NCBI GenBank assembly: GCA_002946415.1
Contig: NJPS01000004.1
Span: forward strand, 625,001 to 689,000
From: Rutstroemia sp. NJR-2017a BVV2
Taxonomy: Eukaryota; Ascomycota; Leotiomycetes; Helotiales; Rutstroemiaceae
Length of the DNA stretch: 64,000 nt
Direction: 5' to 3'
Translations under genes and position numbers: made by a program
Shown here: positions 11,969 through 24,766 of the stretch, piece by piece
Numbering within the stretch: the first letter of the stretch is position 1
How the letters are laid out: every line of letters begins with the position of its first letter
The notes under the pieces: generated by a model
The model's database searches: none
What the model was told of the DNA's origin: nothing
The model's input: the letters and a program-made list of their open reading frames with translations, nothing else

Positions 11969-12643
11969 ATGGCAACACCAGTACAGTCCAACACAGATGC
12001 GCGCAGATTGCACCAGCTAATATTACCTTGCAGCCAATTTCGTACACACGGCTGAGACAAATCGCCAACGACGTGAGCTACTGCCTTCGCCCTCTGCCAT
12101 TGACTCACATTATACTGAACGATCGATAGGCTTGCCAAAGTGCATTGGGGGGTGCAGAATTCTACGAACATACCAAGACTGAATCATGGAATACAACGAT
12201 CATTGTACGTTGGCACAGAGCATCAGAGCCCCGCCGGAGAGAACACAGAAGCCTCTAACAGATATGCCCAATTGCAGAACTCGATCCTTAAATCTTTGAT
12301 CTCGGAATCCTCTCCCAGCGGCGGCAGCCCCTCCTTCAAATACGCAGTCAACAGTACCATCATTCAACATCTCGTACCTACCTCATCACTCAACAAGTCC
12401 AAAGCCTCACCACCAGCGACAACCGACGCGAGCACCGAATCCGATGCCAAAATAACTACAAGTGATGCAAAGAGTGAAGCCAAGAGTACGGATGGCAAAC
12501 CGCATGTCGGCAGAAGGGGAATGCACAGTGCCACAGGAGCGTATTGGAATGAGAAGACGGACGGGATGTGGAGCTTTAAGTATGAGGGTGGAGAGTCGAA
12601 GGGCTTAGATGTGGTTATCAGCGTGATTTGGATTTCGCTATAG
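11969..12643 (+). CDS. Tctex-type dynein light chain
   Basis: Light chain of the cytoplasmic dynein motor (DYNLT/Tctex1 family), which binds the intermediate chain. Four exons: 11969-11980, 12034-12072, 12130-12204 and 12278-12643; 163 residues. The first exon is only 12 bases (MATP), followed by a 53-base intron with a CTAAT branch site. Joined, the exons give the family pattern: ISYTRLRQIAND, AEFYEHTKTESWNTTII, NSILKSLI, FKYAVNSTIIQ and the C-terminal strand pair GAYWNEKTDGMWSFKYEG and LDVVISVIWISL. A low-complexity Ser/Thr/Ala/Lys insert of about 50 residues separates the two halves of the fold (LNKSKASPPATTDAST and on); animal homologues are near 113 residues, so this insert explains most of the extra length. 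Confidence 0.9.
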
Positions 12644-13871
12644 GGCAATTTTGGCGCTGATGGATTTAGGCTGTGGATGCCGGAGCTGAAATCGGAGCCG
12701 TGAGAGCGCAGAGTGTGGGGAGGAAGAATGGGGGGCTCGGGGGGTTGTGCATTGAACACGGGGTCCTGGGGTACATGGTTCTTCGTTTTCGCGCTCCAAT
12801 CGATTGATTGTCAGTTAAGGAAAATCCTGGCAAGATCTATAATGATACCTCTGATGATCTTCGCAAGTTTCACTGGATTGCTCCATTATTGTTTTGCTCG
12901 TTTCATGTGGGCTGTGCTATTCGTGGGCTTACGAATGATGGTTGACGGGTGATGGCTGAAATCGTTTGCTTCTGGGCTGGCATGATTCCGGAGACGAATG
13001 GGGTCATTTCCTTTGGTGTTTGCATTCACGAATGGCACAGGAAGACCCAAGAGGGAAAACAGCTTGACGTAGTGATTGGAATCGAAAGGTAGAACATGTA
13101 AGAAGTCCTAATCGATAAACAGACAAGTGTCGGCGACCCCCGGGAAGAGTCGTATTTCTCTTCTACATTGCGAATTATTTCCGTTCGAACTATTGTCTCT
13201 CTCATGTACAGTTTGTGAGGTTTCCCACATAAACCGGGTGCAGAGGTACCAGAAAGGAACATCCAATATTGATCAACAGATCTCTTATCCAATGGTGCTA
13301 TCGACAAGTTCGAGCTTTTCTTATCGAGTCATGGATTTCTCGTGCGATTCTCTCCGCGCGGGCACGACTTCGGATCAATTTCCCAGCTCGCCCAGGTGAC
13401 TAAAACCTTCTATTAGTGGAGCTCACGTCCGCTCCAGAAAAAAATTCAGTGGGTCTTTGGCTCTTTTTCGACCCTTTTCGCTCCATGACCGAAATAAATT
13501 TTTGCCTCCGTTCCTTGCCGTTGCCCGCAAGTACACCGCTACCCCCGGTAACGACCTTACCTTCGCCATCCTAGGTGGGTTCCACATATCAAACCTGGAG
13601 TTTTAATAGATTTGTATATAAATTAAAAGTCTTAAGATTCCCTCCTCCACTTCCTCCACCTCATCAACATCTCAACTCTCACATTGACACTCATCACACC
13701 ACCCGTTCTGACCACTCTGCACATATCATCCCATCAGAGAAGGGGACATATATACATATAAAATAGGGTTCACTCGACACTAGAGAAAGCTTATTTGGAA
13801 GGGAAAACACATTCGTCACGAGACCTGTTTATACGAATACTTACGAACCCATTCAAATCACACGACCAAAG
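12644..13871. other. Intergenic, upstream of F-box gene
   Basis: 1.2 kb without a supported gene. The last 250 bases are C/T-rich, as usual for a fungal promoter and leader. Nothing else seen. Confidence 0.6.
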
Positions 13872-14931
13872 ATGTCCCGATCCGTCCTCTTCGCATCGTG
13901 AGTATCAACCTTCAACAGTTCTCAAGAAATCTGTTAACTAACACTTTGACAGGGACGACGATGTTGCCGTTAAGAACACGAACTCGGTAGAGGACCAAAA
14001 CATGGCAGCTCTATCACGCGCTTGCGAAGAAACACATATTTCTTCCAGCAAAGCTAGAGGCTCAGAATTTTCCACAAATCCCGATGCGAGCGCATCACCA
14101 TCACCCGACACCATGGATCCCCACACCAAGCCAACAAACCCCGGTCCAAGCGCCATCGTCACCCAGGCCCCCCGCACAATTCACTTCACCAACCCATTCC
14201 CGTTAGAGAGCGGAACCTCGACCCCAACCACCTCTGGCACCGCTTCCCCCGCCTCCCACCACGCCGACCAAGACTCGCTGGCCAACACCGACACAGAAGA
14301 AGATGACGACCCCGCCGATTCATGGGAATTCCAAATCACCCCCGACATGACGCGCCGCCTATCCGTCGTTCCACCTCCTCTACCCTCCATCCTCACATCC
14401 GCATCTCCCCCCACCCTCTCCACCCTCCCCAACGAGCTCAAACTCGAAATCTTCTCCTACCTCGACCCCATCGACGGCACCGCATTCGGCCTCACATCCT
14501 GCCACTCCTACCTAATCTACCGCGCCATCTTTCCCTCCCCGATCGCTCTCTCCACCCGGCGAGTCGGGCCCAATTCACTAGAAGCAGCATGGGCGTTCAA
14601 GGGCGGGAACGGCGAGCAGAAGTGCGCGCACTGCGGCGTGTATCGTTGCGAGTTGTGGAAACACATTTCTACGTGGATGGGCGCGGAAAGAGAATATTGC
14701 AGCATGAAGGGCAATTTTGGGCGGAGGGGACGCGAGGGCACAGAGGAGAGAGGCTGCTGGAGAGGGAAGCCGAGTAAGCCGCGCAGGTGCGGGAGACATC
14801 CGGAGAGGACGACGACGGTGCATCAGGATGATGTGGGGGTGAGGGAGGAAATTGAGAGGGTGGTTAGGGAGGCGAGTAGGAGGTTGGGGGATAGTGAGGT
14901 GGTGGGGGGGAGGGAGGTTATGATGGGTTAG
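13872..14931 (+). CDS. F-box protein
   Basis: Likely substrate adaptor of an SCF ubiquitin ligase. Exons 13872-13897 and 13953-14931 give 334 residues. Residues 1-150 are disordered and rich in S, T, P and acidic residues. The F-box is near residues 160-200: LSTLPNELKLEIFSYLDPID, followed by AFGLTSCHSYLIYRAIFP. After it comes a Cys-containing segment (CAHCGVYRCELWKH, then YCSMKGNFG) seen in many fungal F-box proteins, perhaps a metal site. The C-terminus is Arg/Glu-rich. The first intron (GTGAGT to TTTGACAG) joins MSRSVLFAS to DDDVAVKN in frame. No substrate-binding repeat (WD40, LRR) is present, so the target is unknown. Confidence 0.82.
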
Positions 14932-17801
14932 GGAGGGAGGGGGGTTGTATATTCGGAGAGGATGAATGGAGTGCATGTACGGGAAACGACGCTTCGATCA
15001 TCTTCTCCGCCATACGCATTTTGAACATAAGGGACAGACAGCAGCACGCATACGGATGGAGAATTTACGATACCACAGAAAGCATTTACTTTTTCCATTT
15101 CCAGTTCGCACGCGCACGCGCATATGCATCTAGACTCAGACAGACAGACATAGAACAAGCGGGACTCTTCTTTTTCTTTCTTGTCACGGATTAGATTCGC
15201 ATAAGGAGGGCTTTAGTTTCATATCGGGGAATCAGGGACAGTTTTAGTGGGCTATGGATGGGCGTTGTGTTTTGTACGATGATACCGAGATAGATCAGAC
15301 GATACGATGAGATTGGTTTAGATGAGATTAGAGTAGATAGATGCTCTATTTATATAAAAAGATTAATTATACATATACTATACCATGCATACGCACTTTT
15401 GCATATTTCCAGGTGAATGCTATGCGTGGTTTGATAAAGTGGAAGCTGTCTCCAGCAGTTGAATGAAGATCTGACAACCAAAATAAAAGAAAGTGCCGAT
15501 TTTACCGAGTGTGGAATAGGAGGTTATGTGATAGTGATATTTGAGAGGTGGGTGGGAAAGAATCGGGGTCAGGATCTAAACGAATATGGTGGGATGGATG
15601 TATGGAAGTGTCATCTTGTATATACTTCGATTGCATGCTCCTTGAGGACGGGTGAGTAGGTATTGAGTATGTATACAGGGGAGTTGAAGGGTGCGAGGGT
15701 ATGTATGTATAAACGCACACTATGTATGGACCGGAAAATAGCTTGGCTATATCTACGGGAGGAGGATGAGTATGAGGGTGAGAGGATTGGAAGATTCGAG
15801 GAAGTAGATGGTGATTGGGATATAGGCATACTCTTATGAGTAAAAAAGCTGGTTCGTTCTGAGTAGATTCTTAGAAGAGTGTATGAAGAGCGCGGAAACT
15901 CCGAATCGGATTTTCTTCTAGCGAAGGGAAAGGAGAATAGTTGTTGATGTAGCTTTGTATATGGAGGGATGGCGCAGCTTGAGAAATTCTCTTCACTCCT
16001 TTCCGCTTTAACAGACTCACGAAGGAACAGACAAACCTGGCTCGTAAATAAGAGCGGGGTATGAATAGCCCACAATTTTGATCACATCGCTGGTCTTTTC
16101 CGAATCGCTGGCCTTCCCAATTGCGTGCTGTATTTGCCTTGAGACTTCCAAGCACTAGCACGGCAAAAAATTCAGATTTCAGGATACTAGAATGAAGGAT
16201 TATGAATGAGGTGAGCTGTGGTGTTCGTATTTCGTATATGGGAACCTTCCGTCAATGCCGGGCTGAGTGAGATACGATTTCGTCGCACACCGGAGAAGGG
16301 TTTCGGGTATCGTGAAATACAGTACCCCAGCTGTGCGTGACATTAATCCCTCTTCGAGATGCAGGGTTGGCTGTGACAAAGCGAGACCCAGCCAGCGCCA
16401 CTTGGCAGAAACACACTGTTCGTTGGAAGATCCAAGCAGCACAGTTCAGGAATTCGCCACTATCGACAAAATCGAAAATTGGATGGGGGGATGGGTGCGA
16501 GAAGAGGGAAGTGGGCATGTGGCAAGGAACAGCTTCTTTCGTAATCCCGAGGCTTGCCGCTTGTGGGTGGCACTCACACGAAAGCTCTGTGTTTTGCGGA
16601 GCTTTGGGTAGGTATTGCTGCCATGCTAAGGCACAGAAATGCTGTCTAGATGGCTAGTAAAAGACAAAATAGTGCGTAATCTTCGGGACACAGTATGAAT
16701 GTGCCAAAAATTGATAATAGGTTTGGATAAGGGAGATCAGGGTCCAACAGTCTGGAAGCTTAAGGAACGACCCAGTCACCATTATGTTGAGTCAAAAGAC
16801 GACTGCTGCATGTGTCCTTTGTCGACGTCGTCATCAAGATCATCGCGCAGCATCATCATCGTCATTCCAGGTTCCTGTTTTGAGCTCTCCTGTGCGTGGT
16901 GAGCTCAAGGGCTTGCACAAGTAGGTGCAATGCATAGGTACTGGTAGCTTTAACTGTAACCACCGGAACTAGAACCTAATTGCTAGATGGGGAATTGCCC
17001 GCAATGGCACAATGGTTTTCTGCTGAACACCGTGAAGTTGAAGCACTGTAGCTTCTAGAGTGCTTAAATAGTAGCTGTACCAAGTAGTTGTCAATACACA
17101 TCCAGATTAGGTGTCCAGATACAACTATCATCTGTCGTAGTATTGGGCGGGAACACATTCCCGCGTCACGATGAAATAGGTGAATTGGGATGAATTTGCT
17201 GTGAATCCTGTGATTCACTAGAGCCCAAAAAATACCCTTTGCACATACTGTGACCTCTTCGATGCTCCGAATCAGCCCAGTTTTGGTCCATATCGAATTT
17301 TTATATCCAAGTTAGATTCCAAATCGTCTTGCCCCCTTCCTTTTCCCACCACCTCGACCTCCTTCCCTCTATATCTTTCCTCTTCCCCCACTGATGCCTT
17401 GATGTTTACAGGTAAATAAGCGAATCAATTTTAGTCCTAGCGTCAAGATTTGCCTGCTCTCATCAAATTCGAACGAAGCGTGAGCGTCATTTTCTGGTAA
17501 CCTCATTCAGCTTCTCTTTTCCCTCAAAGTTGCACGCGATCCTCCAAGAATAATCCTGCTCGAAGTCATTCAACCCACGTCAAATCAACAATTCATACAC
17601 GAATCTTTCTTTCCTAAAGACGATTAGATAGCCCGCGTCTATCAACAGCTGCGGTAGCCTTTTGACCCCGCATCTACCAATCCCTTGCAATCTCTTTTCG
17701 ACGAAAGGAAAAAAAAGCCGCAGTCAGCTACAAAACTTGTTCGGAGGCTGTTCTACATTCTCTATTAGATTCTACTTGAGAGGACGTGATCTATCTTCAA
17801 G
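14932..17801. other. 2.9 kb intergenic region
   Basis: No supported gene on either strand. A C/T-rich tract at about 17330-17395 and the segment to 17801 look like promoter and leader of the phosphatase gene. A short stretch near 15330-15385 is AT-rich. Confidence 0.55.
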
Positions 17802-19649
17802 ATGGGTCAGACTCTGTCGGAGCCGGTAGTTGAGAAGGTGTGTATTGTTTTCTTCCCTTCCTGATCCTGTCTTCGTTGGCGCCAGTATCACTCGGCAAGT
17901 CATCGCATATCGGGATATTTGATACAGTACTGCGCATGCGCTCTTACAATGGGTGTGATTGCTTTCTCAATCAGATCGATCATTCTTCGGAATGGACTCG
18001 CCACAGAGGAAATTCCTGTTAGCTGTACTCTTCGACTTCCGATGGGTCTCTTTGGGAACGAATGATCACTGATATGCTTTCTTTGTTAGAATTCGGCCAG
18101 CGGCGGTGACGAAAGATTGATTTTTGGTGTCTCTTCTATGCAAGGATGGCGGATTAGTATGGAGGATGCGCACGCGACGATACTAGATCTACAAACAGGG
18201 AAAGGAGCCTCAAACCCCGCTCCAGCCGACAGCAGAATTTCTTTCTTCGGTGTATATGATGGGCATGGAGGAGACCGCGTGGCACAGTTTGCTGGAGAGA
18301 ACATACACGAGATTGTTGCAAAACAGGAGGCATTCCAGAAAGGTGACTTCGAGCAAGCTTTGAAAGATGGTTTCCTTGCTACAGATAGAGCGATATTAGG
18401 AGGTCAGAATCTCTCACACATATGCGGAGGCATAGAATGCTGACTACTACCTCAGACCCACGGTACGAGGAGGAAGTTTCCGGTTGTACCGCTTCCGTCG
18501 GGATAATTTCGAATAAGAAGATCTATGTGGTACGTTATACTCCGGTACTTTCTCCAATTTATGCTAATTTCTGTACTAGGGAAACGCTGGAGATTCTAGA
18601 AGTGTTTTGGGAGTAAAGGGCCGTGCGAAGCCTTTGTCGTTCGACCACAAGCCGCAGAATGAAGGTAGCTTTTTGCCGGAGTTGGCAGATTATACAAGAA
18701 ACTAACTCATTCATAGGCGAAAAGGCTCGAATCAATGCGGCAGGTGGCTTTGTAGATTTCGGTCGCGTGAATGGTAACCTTGCATTGTCAAGAGCTATCG
18801 GTGATTTCGAGTTCAAGAAAAGCGCAGAGCTTTCACCTGAGCAGCAGATAGTGACTGCATTCCCCGATGTCACTGTTCACGAAATCACAGATGATGATGA
18901 ATTCTTGGTTGTGGCATGCGATGGTGAGTACTCTGGAAACCTAGCGCCAAACTATGACTGGTTCTGACTATGTAGGTATTTGGGATTGCCAATCCTCTCA
19001 AGCTGTTGTTGAATTCGTCCGACGAGGTATCGTCGCCAAACAGGATCTTTCAAAGATCTGTGAAAACATGATGGATAACTGCCTTGCATCGAACTCTGAA
19101 ACTGGAGGTGTCGGTTGTGATAACATGACTATGATTGTCGTGGGTATCTTGAACGGCAAGACGAAGGAGGAATGGTACGAGGAGATCGCAAAGCGAGTCG
19201 CCAATGGAGATGGCCCCTGTGCTCCTCCGGAGTATGGCAAGTAGCCCGTCTTCTGTGGCCTGAACGTCAGCTAACATAAAGTGTTAGCCGAGTTCCGCGG
19301 ACCGGGTGTTCATCATAACTTTGATGATAGTGACAGTGGGTATGATGTGGACATGGACCAGAAACTCAAGTCTTTTGGTGGGAACCAACGTGGACGAATT
19401 ATCCTGCTCGGGGATGGTACAGAAGTTCTCACTGATTCAGATGATACAGAGATGTTTGACCATGGCGAAGAGGACAAAGACCTTGCAAGCCAGGTCCCGA
19501 AAGGGCAAACTGTCGCCGAACCCGAGGCCGACACCTCGTCCAAAAAGGCCGAATCGAAGGAGCCAAAGTACCAGGGTGTGGCGGACAAGGTTCTGCCAAA
19601 GGAGTCAGGAGAAACAAAGGCTGAGAATGTCAAGGCGGAGAGCAAGTAA
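17802..19649 (+). CDS. PP2C-family protein phosphatase (Ptc2/Ptc3-like)
   Basis: Metal-dependent Ser/Thr phosphatase of the Ptc2/3 type, acting on stress MAP kinase and checkpoint signalling in yeast. Seven exons: 17802-17837, 18090-18402, 18456-18529, 18580-18664, 18717-18923, 18976-19236 and 19288-19649; 445 residues. Family motifs in order: MGQTLSEP (N-myristoylation-like start), GWRISMEDAHAT, FFGVYDGHGGDRV, GCTASVGII, GNAGDSRSVLG, ALSRAIGDFEFK, VVACDGIWDC and GCDNMTMIVV; the metal-binding Asp residues are all present. The last intron seems to have a GC donor (TATG|GCAAGT, acceptor at 19287). Without splicing a TAG at 19242-19244 would end the protein after EYGK; with splicing it reads APPEYAEFRGPGVHHNFDDS and continues into an acidic Lys/Glu-rich tail. 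The first intron is long (252 bases). Confidence 0.9.
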
Positions 19650-21088
19650 GAGGAGTAGGAACGACATACCCTTCAAAATACGTCAACTACGGGCGGAGGA
19701 AAAATGGTGCAAACCAGATGCATTTGGACGAACGTTTTACTTTACACCTATGTCTGGAATAGAGAGGATTGCTAGGTGTCTGCGTTCTAACAGCAAAACA
19801 TGGATTAAGTTCACGTATTGCTTACATTTTTCCTTTGGAGTCCTCGGTAATGCTAGAGGAGGCGATAGGGATGAGGTTACAGGTGAAGCGAGTGAGCGAA
19901 CTCATGCCCGGTAGCATTTCTGGTGGCGGTTTCCCATTCTTCAACCTCAAATTTCCTGAAATTACGATCTTCACACGCAGCGAGTTATTGTCATGAGTCT
20001 CTTTTCCTTTGCATCACAGATCTTGATAGGAAGGGTCTCTAGACTAAGTCCGAGTTGCATTGTACTTGAGAACCGGCAATTGATACCTTACTTCAGTGAT
20101 CCAAAATAATGTGCAAGTGACCAAAGCCATTTTATGCCGAATGAGGTGTCTAGCTAACAGTTGGCATTGGCATTGACCCCCAACTTACAGTACGCGGTCT
20201 CGGGTAGATGTGGGGATAGAGAAAATTTTGAGGACTGCAGCTTCTGCGGCACAGGAAAAGCAGGCCTATCTCACTTTTGGAGCTCTGAAACTGCGACTTG
20301 TTGTCCAAAGTAGTTCTAGCCGAAGCACGAGTGGTAGCATATTGTCCTAGGTCGGTCACTTGTTTCTCCGCAGTAGCGGCCTAGATCGACAGAGTGGTAC
20401 CAAGGACATGGAAGTACATGAGACGAAACGCGATAGGCGGCACTGGCGGTCAAACAGGGAAGGGGCAAAGATCATGAGTTCGGCACAGTTGTCTTTGGTT
20501 CATGCATTATTCTGCATTGAAGTTATTGTCGTCTGCTAATCATCTCTAGATAAGTGCAAGCCGTAAAGCGAGAGTCCTTGTGTTAGTTCACCGACTTATG
20601 TCAGCCTTTCCAGCCTCGCTTGCTCCTCAATCAGCCAATCAACGCATCAGAATTGTTGGTGTCCCACGTGCTCCCATAGTAATGACGATATTGGATTCCC
20701 CAAAGAAACCTGCTCGGCAGCTCCCAGGTTAAATTAGTTTTATGTGAGGACAACAAAACCTGTGGACAACACTGGGCGAGGTTGACACAATCCCTTTAAT
20801 AAGATCTTTAGAATCGTCATGTCATGCCCACTTTCATGAATTAATAATTATTATCCCCAAAACACAATTCTGCAAAGTTTCGATAAAACAAGCTCCAACC
20901 TCAACAAATTCTGAAATCTTATTACTTCCTTTTGCCAAATCCGGGTCAGAGCAGTCCAATTTCGGGAGCTTCTGTGATAAACAAGCAGCAGACATTAGGA
21001 CACGAAAACGCGAAAACTTCATCCCGTGTTTCGATTCCCCTCTATCAATCAGACTTCTTGCCGAAGTACAGGCACTCGAAAATAGAAA
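19650..21088. other. Intergenic, upstream of PCT1
   Basis: 1.4 kb with no supported gene. A CCAATCA word occurs at 20635-20641, about 450 bases before the next start codon; its use is uncertain. Confidence 0.55.
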
Positions 21089-22665
21089 ATGTCTTCTCCG
21101 TCATCCGCCGGAAGTGTGGGAAAGCGAAAGCGCACTTCCACCGGCCCATCATCCATCAGGAAGTCGTCAGCGATTGACCAATTGCAAAACTCTTCAAGAG
21201 ATGCATCCGCAGAAGATGGCGAGTCAACTGTGCGAGAAACGCGAAGCTCAACTCACAAAAAGAATGCCTCAATGGATGCTGGAAACCCCCCCGCAAAGCG
21301 CCTTCGATCTTCCACCAACGAAAAAGTACCAACCAATGGATCTGAGAACACGCAGGATCCAGGTGAGCCTTCAGATACTACAGAAGCGAGCGCAGATATC
21401 GCAGACAGAGTAGGCAAGAAAAGCAGGAAAAATGCTGCGCAAGAAGAGAGCAACGAGGAAAAACCTGAAGCAATGGCACCACCACCAATTGGAAAGTTGA
21501 CACATCCTGTGGGCTACAAGACCAACCCACCACCTGCTGGACGAGCTGTTCGAGTTTATGCGGATGGTGTGTTTGACTTGTTCCATCTTGGGTAGGCATA
21601 TCGAAAGCTTTGATGAATTAATCATAAACTAACAGACCGCAGACACATGCGCCAACTCGAACAGGCCAAGAAAGCTTTCCCAGATGTTTACTTGATGGTT
21701 GGAGTTACTGGCGACAAGGAGACACATAAAAGGAAAGGGCTTACAGTCTTGTCCGGACAAGAGCGCGCCGAAACGGTCCGACATTGCAAGTGGGTTGACG
21801 AGGTTGTTGAGGACTGCCCATGGATTGTTACTCCGGAATTCCTCGCAGAACACAAGATTGACTATGTTGCGCACGATGATCTGCCATATGGCGCAGATGA
21901 GGGTGACGACATTTACAAGCCAATCAAGGAAGCCGGTAAATTCCTTGTCACTCAGAGAACTGAGGGTGTTAGTACGACTGGTATCATTACAAAGTAAGAA
22001 TCTTTACTGCTATGGCTTTAAACTATACTTACATTTTCATTAGGATCGTTCGCGATTACGAAAAATATATTGCACGTCAATTCAAGCGGGGCACATCGAG
22101 ACAAGAACTCAATGTTTCGTGGCTCAAGAAAAACGAGCTCGACCTCAAGCGCCATGTTGCTGAAATGAGGGATGCTATTCGAACGAATTGGAGCACTACC
22201 GGCCAAGAATTGGGCAAGGAACTGCGACAATTTTGGCAATCAAGCAGACCTGGCAGTCCGGCACGTATGGCGAGCTTTGATGGAAAGGATACCGGATCTC
22301 TTACGAGTCCGTCCGCACTATCACACTTAAGCCGTCGCTTGGAGATCCCGCGGGGCGACAGTCCCGGCCCAGGTAGTGACTTTGCTACTGGATACAGCTT
22401 GGGTCTTATTGGTGGTGTACGATCATGGGTATGGTATCACCTAAATATTGGGCGTGAACTCCTTGCTAACATCCCTCTCTAGATGACCAGGAGTCGGCAG
22501 AACCATCATGATAGTTTACAGGGCAGCGATAGTAGTGAAGAAGATAGTGATGAGAGGCAATCGCCTCGGGGCCGACTAAACAAAGAGAACGACGGGCCTG
22601 AAGATGAAATCGATGCACAGCTGAAGGCTGCCATGGCAGAGAACTCCACCAAGTCTGGTCAATAG
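21089..22665 (+). CDS. PCT1: Choline-phosphate cytidylyltransferase
   Basis: Makes CDP-choline from CTP and phosphocholine, the controlled step of the Kennedy route to phosphatidylcholine. Exons 21089-21591, 21643-21993, 22044-22428 and 22483-22665; 473 residues. The first about 140 residues are disordered and basic (GKRKRTS, nuclear-signal-like). The nucleotidyltransferase core begins at [20 protein letters not shown], with the CTP-binding HxGH restored exactly across intron 1, and contains the [11 protein letters not shown] signature across the second splice. Then comes an amphipathic region ([15 protein letters not shown] and on), which in the family senses membrane lipid, and a Ser/Pro-rich tail ([14 protein letters not shown]) likely phosphorylated. 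The last exon is acidic. All key residues are intact. Confidence 0.93.
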
Positions 22666-23219
22666 ATAGGCGATGGAGTTTGTTCCTCTCCGTGAAGTGG
22701 TTTCTCAGGGTGGTGGAACAGGACACAAAAAATTCTTTGCTTTTGGTAGATTGTTACTTCGCGGTAAATACCTTTTGCGATTCTTACTTTACTTTACCTA
22801 CACACACACAAGCTATTTGTATTATTTCTAAAGTGATGGGCGTCGGGGTCAGCGGATGACAATGTAATCGTACTTTGGGGCATGGTTGGATAGACAAAAT
22901 ACGACGATTAGCCAACATGAAGAAGGGGCAATCTGATAAACTTACATCTCTTAAAATACAACTTGAAGAATAGTTCATATCTCCTTGACAGAGTGATCTT
23001 AATCCCGCCGGCTACAATTCCGCTGCCGATGGCGGGCAATGAAACGGTCACATGATGTGAACCAATCACAATTTTTGAATTAATCAACCGAGAACCCCAA
23101 TTAGTGACATCGACGACTTCAATAAAGTTCGCATTGATCCTCGCGAACAGATCAAACATCTCCCCTCCACCCTTCTACCTTTCATTCCCTTTCTTTCTTG
23201 TCATCAAATACCTGGCAAG
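22666..23219. promoter_or_regulatory. Upstream region of complex I subunit gene with CCAATCA box
   Basis: A CCAATCA word is at 23062-23068, about 155 bases before the start codon, and another CCAAT at 23097-23101. These match the CBC/HAP consensus used by respiratory genes in fungi. Function is inferred. Confidence 0.45.
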
Positions 23220-24176
23220 ATGTTGTCTACTAGATCTGCCGCTGCACTTGCGCTGCGAGGTAAGCCTTTAATCCGGTCCCAAAGCCCACGCAAACAGACC
23301 TCAAGTCCCCCGAGCGTCTGTGGCAATGGACCATAACTAATCAGTGGAAACATCTACAGCCAAGCCCGCAGCTTCATTAATACCATACCGCTCCATTGCC
23401 GCGATCTCCTCCTCGTCTTCCAAGCCAGCAACGACTGTTACACCCATGAATGTGCAGGGAAACCCAGGTACGCCACCACCGATGAGCATCACAGGAAAGA
23501 CGAGAAGGGAGGTACCCTTACCTAGTCAGGAGGGAAAGAAGGGTGTTATGCAATATGCTTTGTACGTTCCGATTGTCCTTGCGCCTCTCGGCCGCAATGG
23601 ATCGATCCATTTGGAAGAATCAGAAAGCTGATACGTGAGATAATCAGAACGACACTCGACCAAGTAGCCAACTGGGCTCGTCAAAGTTCTCTCTGGCCTA
23701 TGACCTTCGGTCTCGCCTGCTGTGCCGTCGAGATGATGCATCTTTCCACTCCGCGTTACGATCAGGATCGACTTGGTATAATTTTCCGTGCTTCGCCTCG
23801 TCAGTCCGATGTCATGATTGTTGCAGGTACTCTCACGAATAAAATGGCTCCTGCGCTGAGACAGGTTTATGATCAAATGCCGGATCCAAGATGGGTTATT
23901 AGTATGGGAAGTTGTGCGAATGGTGGCGGATATTATCATTACAGTTATAGTGTTACGAGAGGTTGTGACAGGATCGTGCCAGTGGATATTTACGTGCCGG
24001 GCTGCCCACCTACCAGTGAGGCTCTGATGTATGGTATGTGGAAGGCTTTCTTGAACCTTGATATGTTGCTTGTTGCTCACTGTCTCGCTTTCCGAAACTA
24101 ACTTATTTCAGGTATTTTCCAATTGCAAAAGAAGATGAGGCATACCAAGATCACACGTATGTGGTACAGGAAGTAG
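23220..24176 (+). CDS. NDUFS7: NADH dehydrogenase (complex I) 20 kDa Fe-S subunit, PSST
   Basis: Nuclear-coded subunit of mitochondrial complex I that carries iron-sulfur cluster N2, the last electron carrier before ubiquinone. Exons 23220-23259, 23345-23561, 23648-24033 and 24112-24176; 235 residues. An N-terminal presequence rich in R, S and A ([13 protein letters not shown]) fits import into mitochondria. The core has [20 protein letters not shown], with the paired cluster cysteines, and the later ligands in [11 protein letters not shown] and [10 protein letters not shown]. The C-terminus is [18 protein letters not shown]. All cluster ligands are present. A stop-containing first intron lies directly after the presequence. 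The gene has a CCAATCA box upstream like the Rieske gene 11 kb away. Confidence 0.95.
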
Positions 24177-24766
24177 ATGAGTTGGAAAGAAAATTCTTCG
24201 GAGCGTTATGGTGGGGTGGGTCTTTTACTGTACAAACTGTACATAGTCATTTGGGAGTTCACATGTTTCGTGGCATTGGAAGGGGCAAAAAAAGACCTTC
24301 AAATTCATGCATTTAGAACATCGAGCTTCGCTTTGATTAACTGTGATCTGAAAGCGTTGCAACATTGCCCAATATGCACGGTATGCGAAGTATGGTAGGT
24401 AAAGAACAGTGGAAGTTGTGTTACTGTACAGAGTTTCTCGGCTCCCTTAGCGCATACTTCGAAGGGGTTGGATTGGATGTAACCACATCTTATACTCCGA
24501 ATAAGGTGGAAAGCAAGAGCTAAGGAGCTGTGGAGATGATAAGGAGCAGTTCAAGGGAAAAACAGTGTGCCACAAATAATTTCAACGATAGTTGTGGCGT
24601 AGGTAATGAGGTGATGTCATGTGTAATTGAGATAGTTTCTTTACATTCCCGTCGAGTTCTACAATCGGTAGAGATCCTTAACCACCTTTTCCATCCGCAA
24701 ACGTAAAATCAAGCGCAAACGCACAACTCACCCATCTTCTTAACTCTTCCCTTTCCAAAAAGAACA
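24177..24766. other. Intergenic
   Basis: 590 bases; the last 100 bases are C/T- and A-rich promoter-like DNA. Nothing else seen. Confidence 0.6.
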
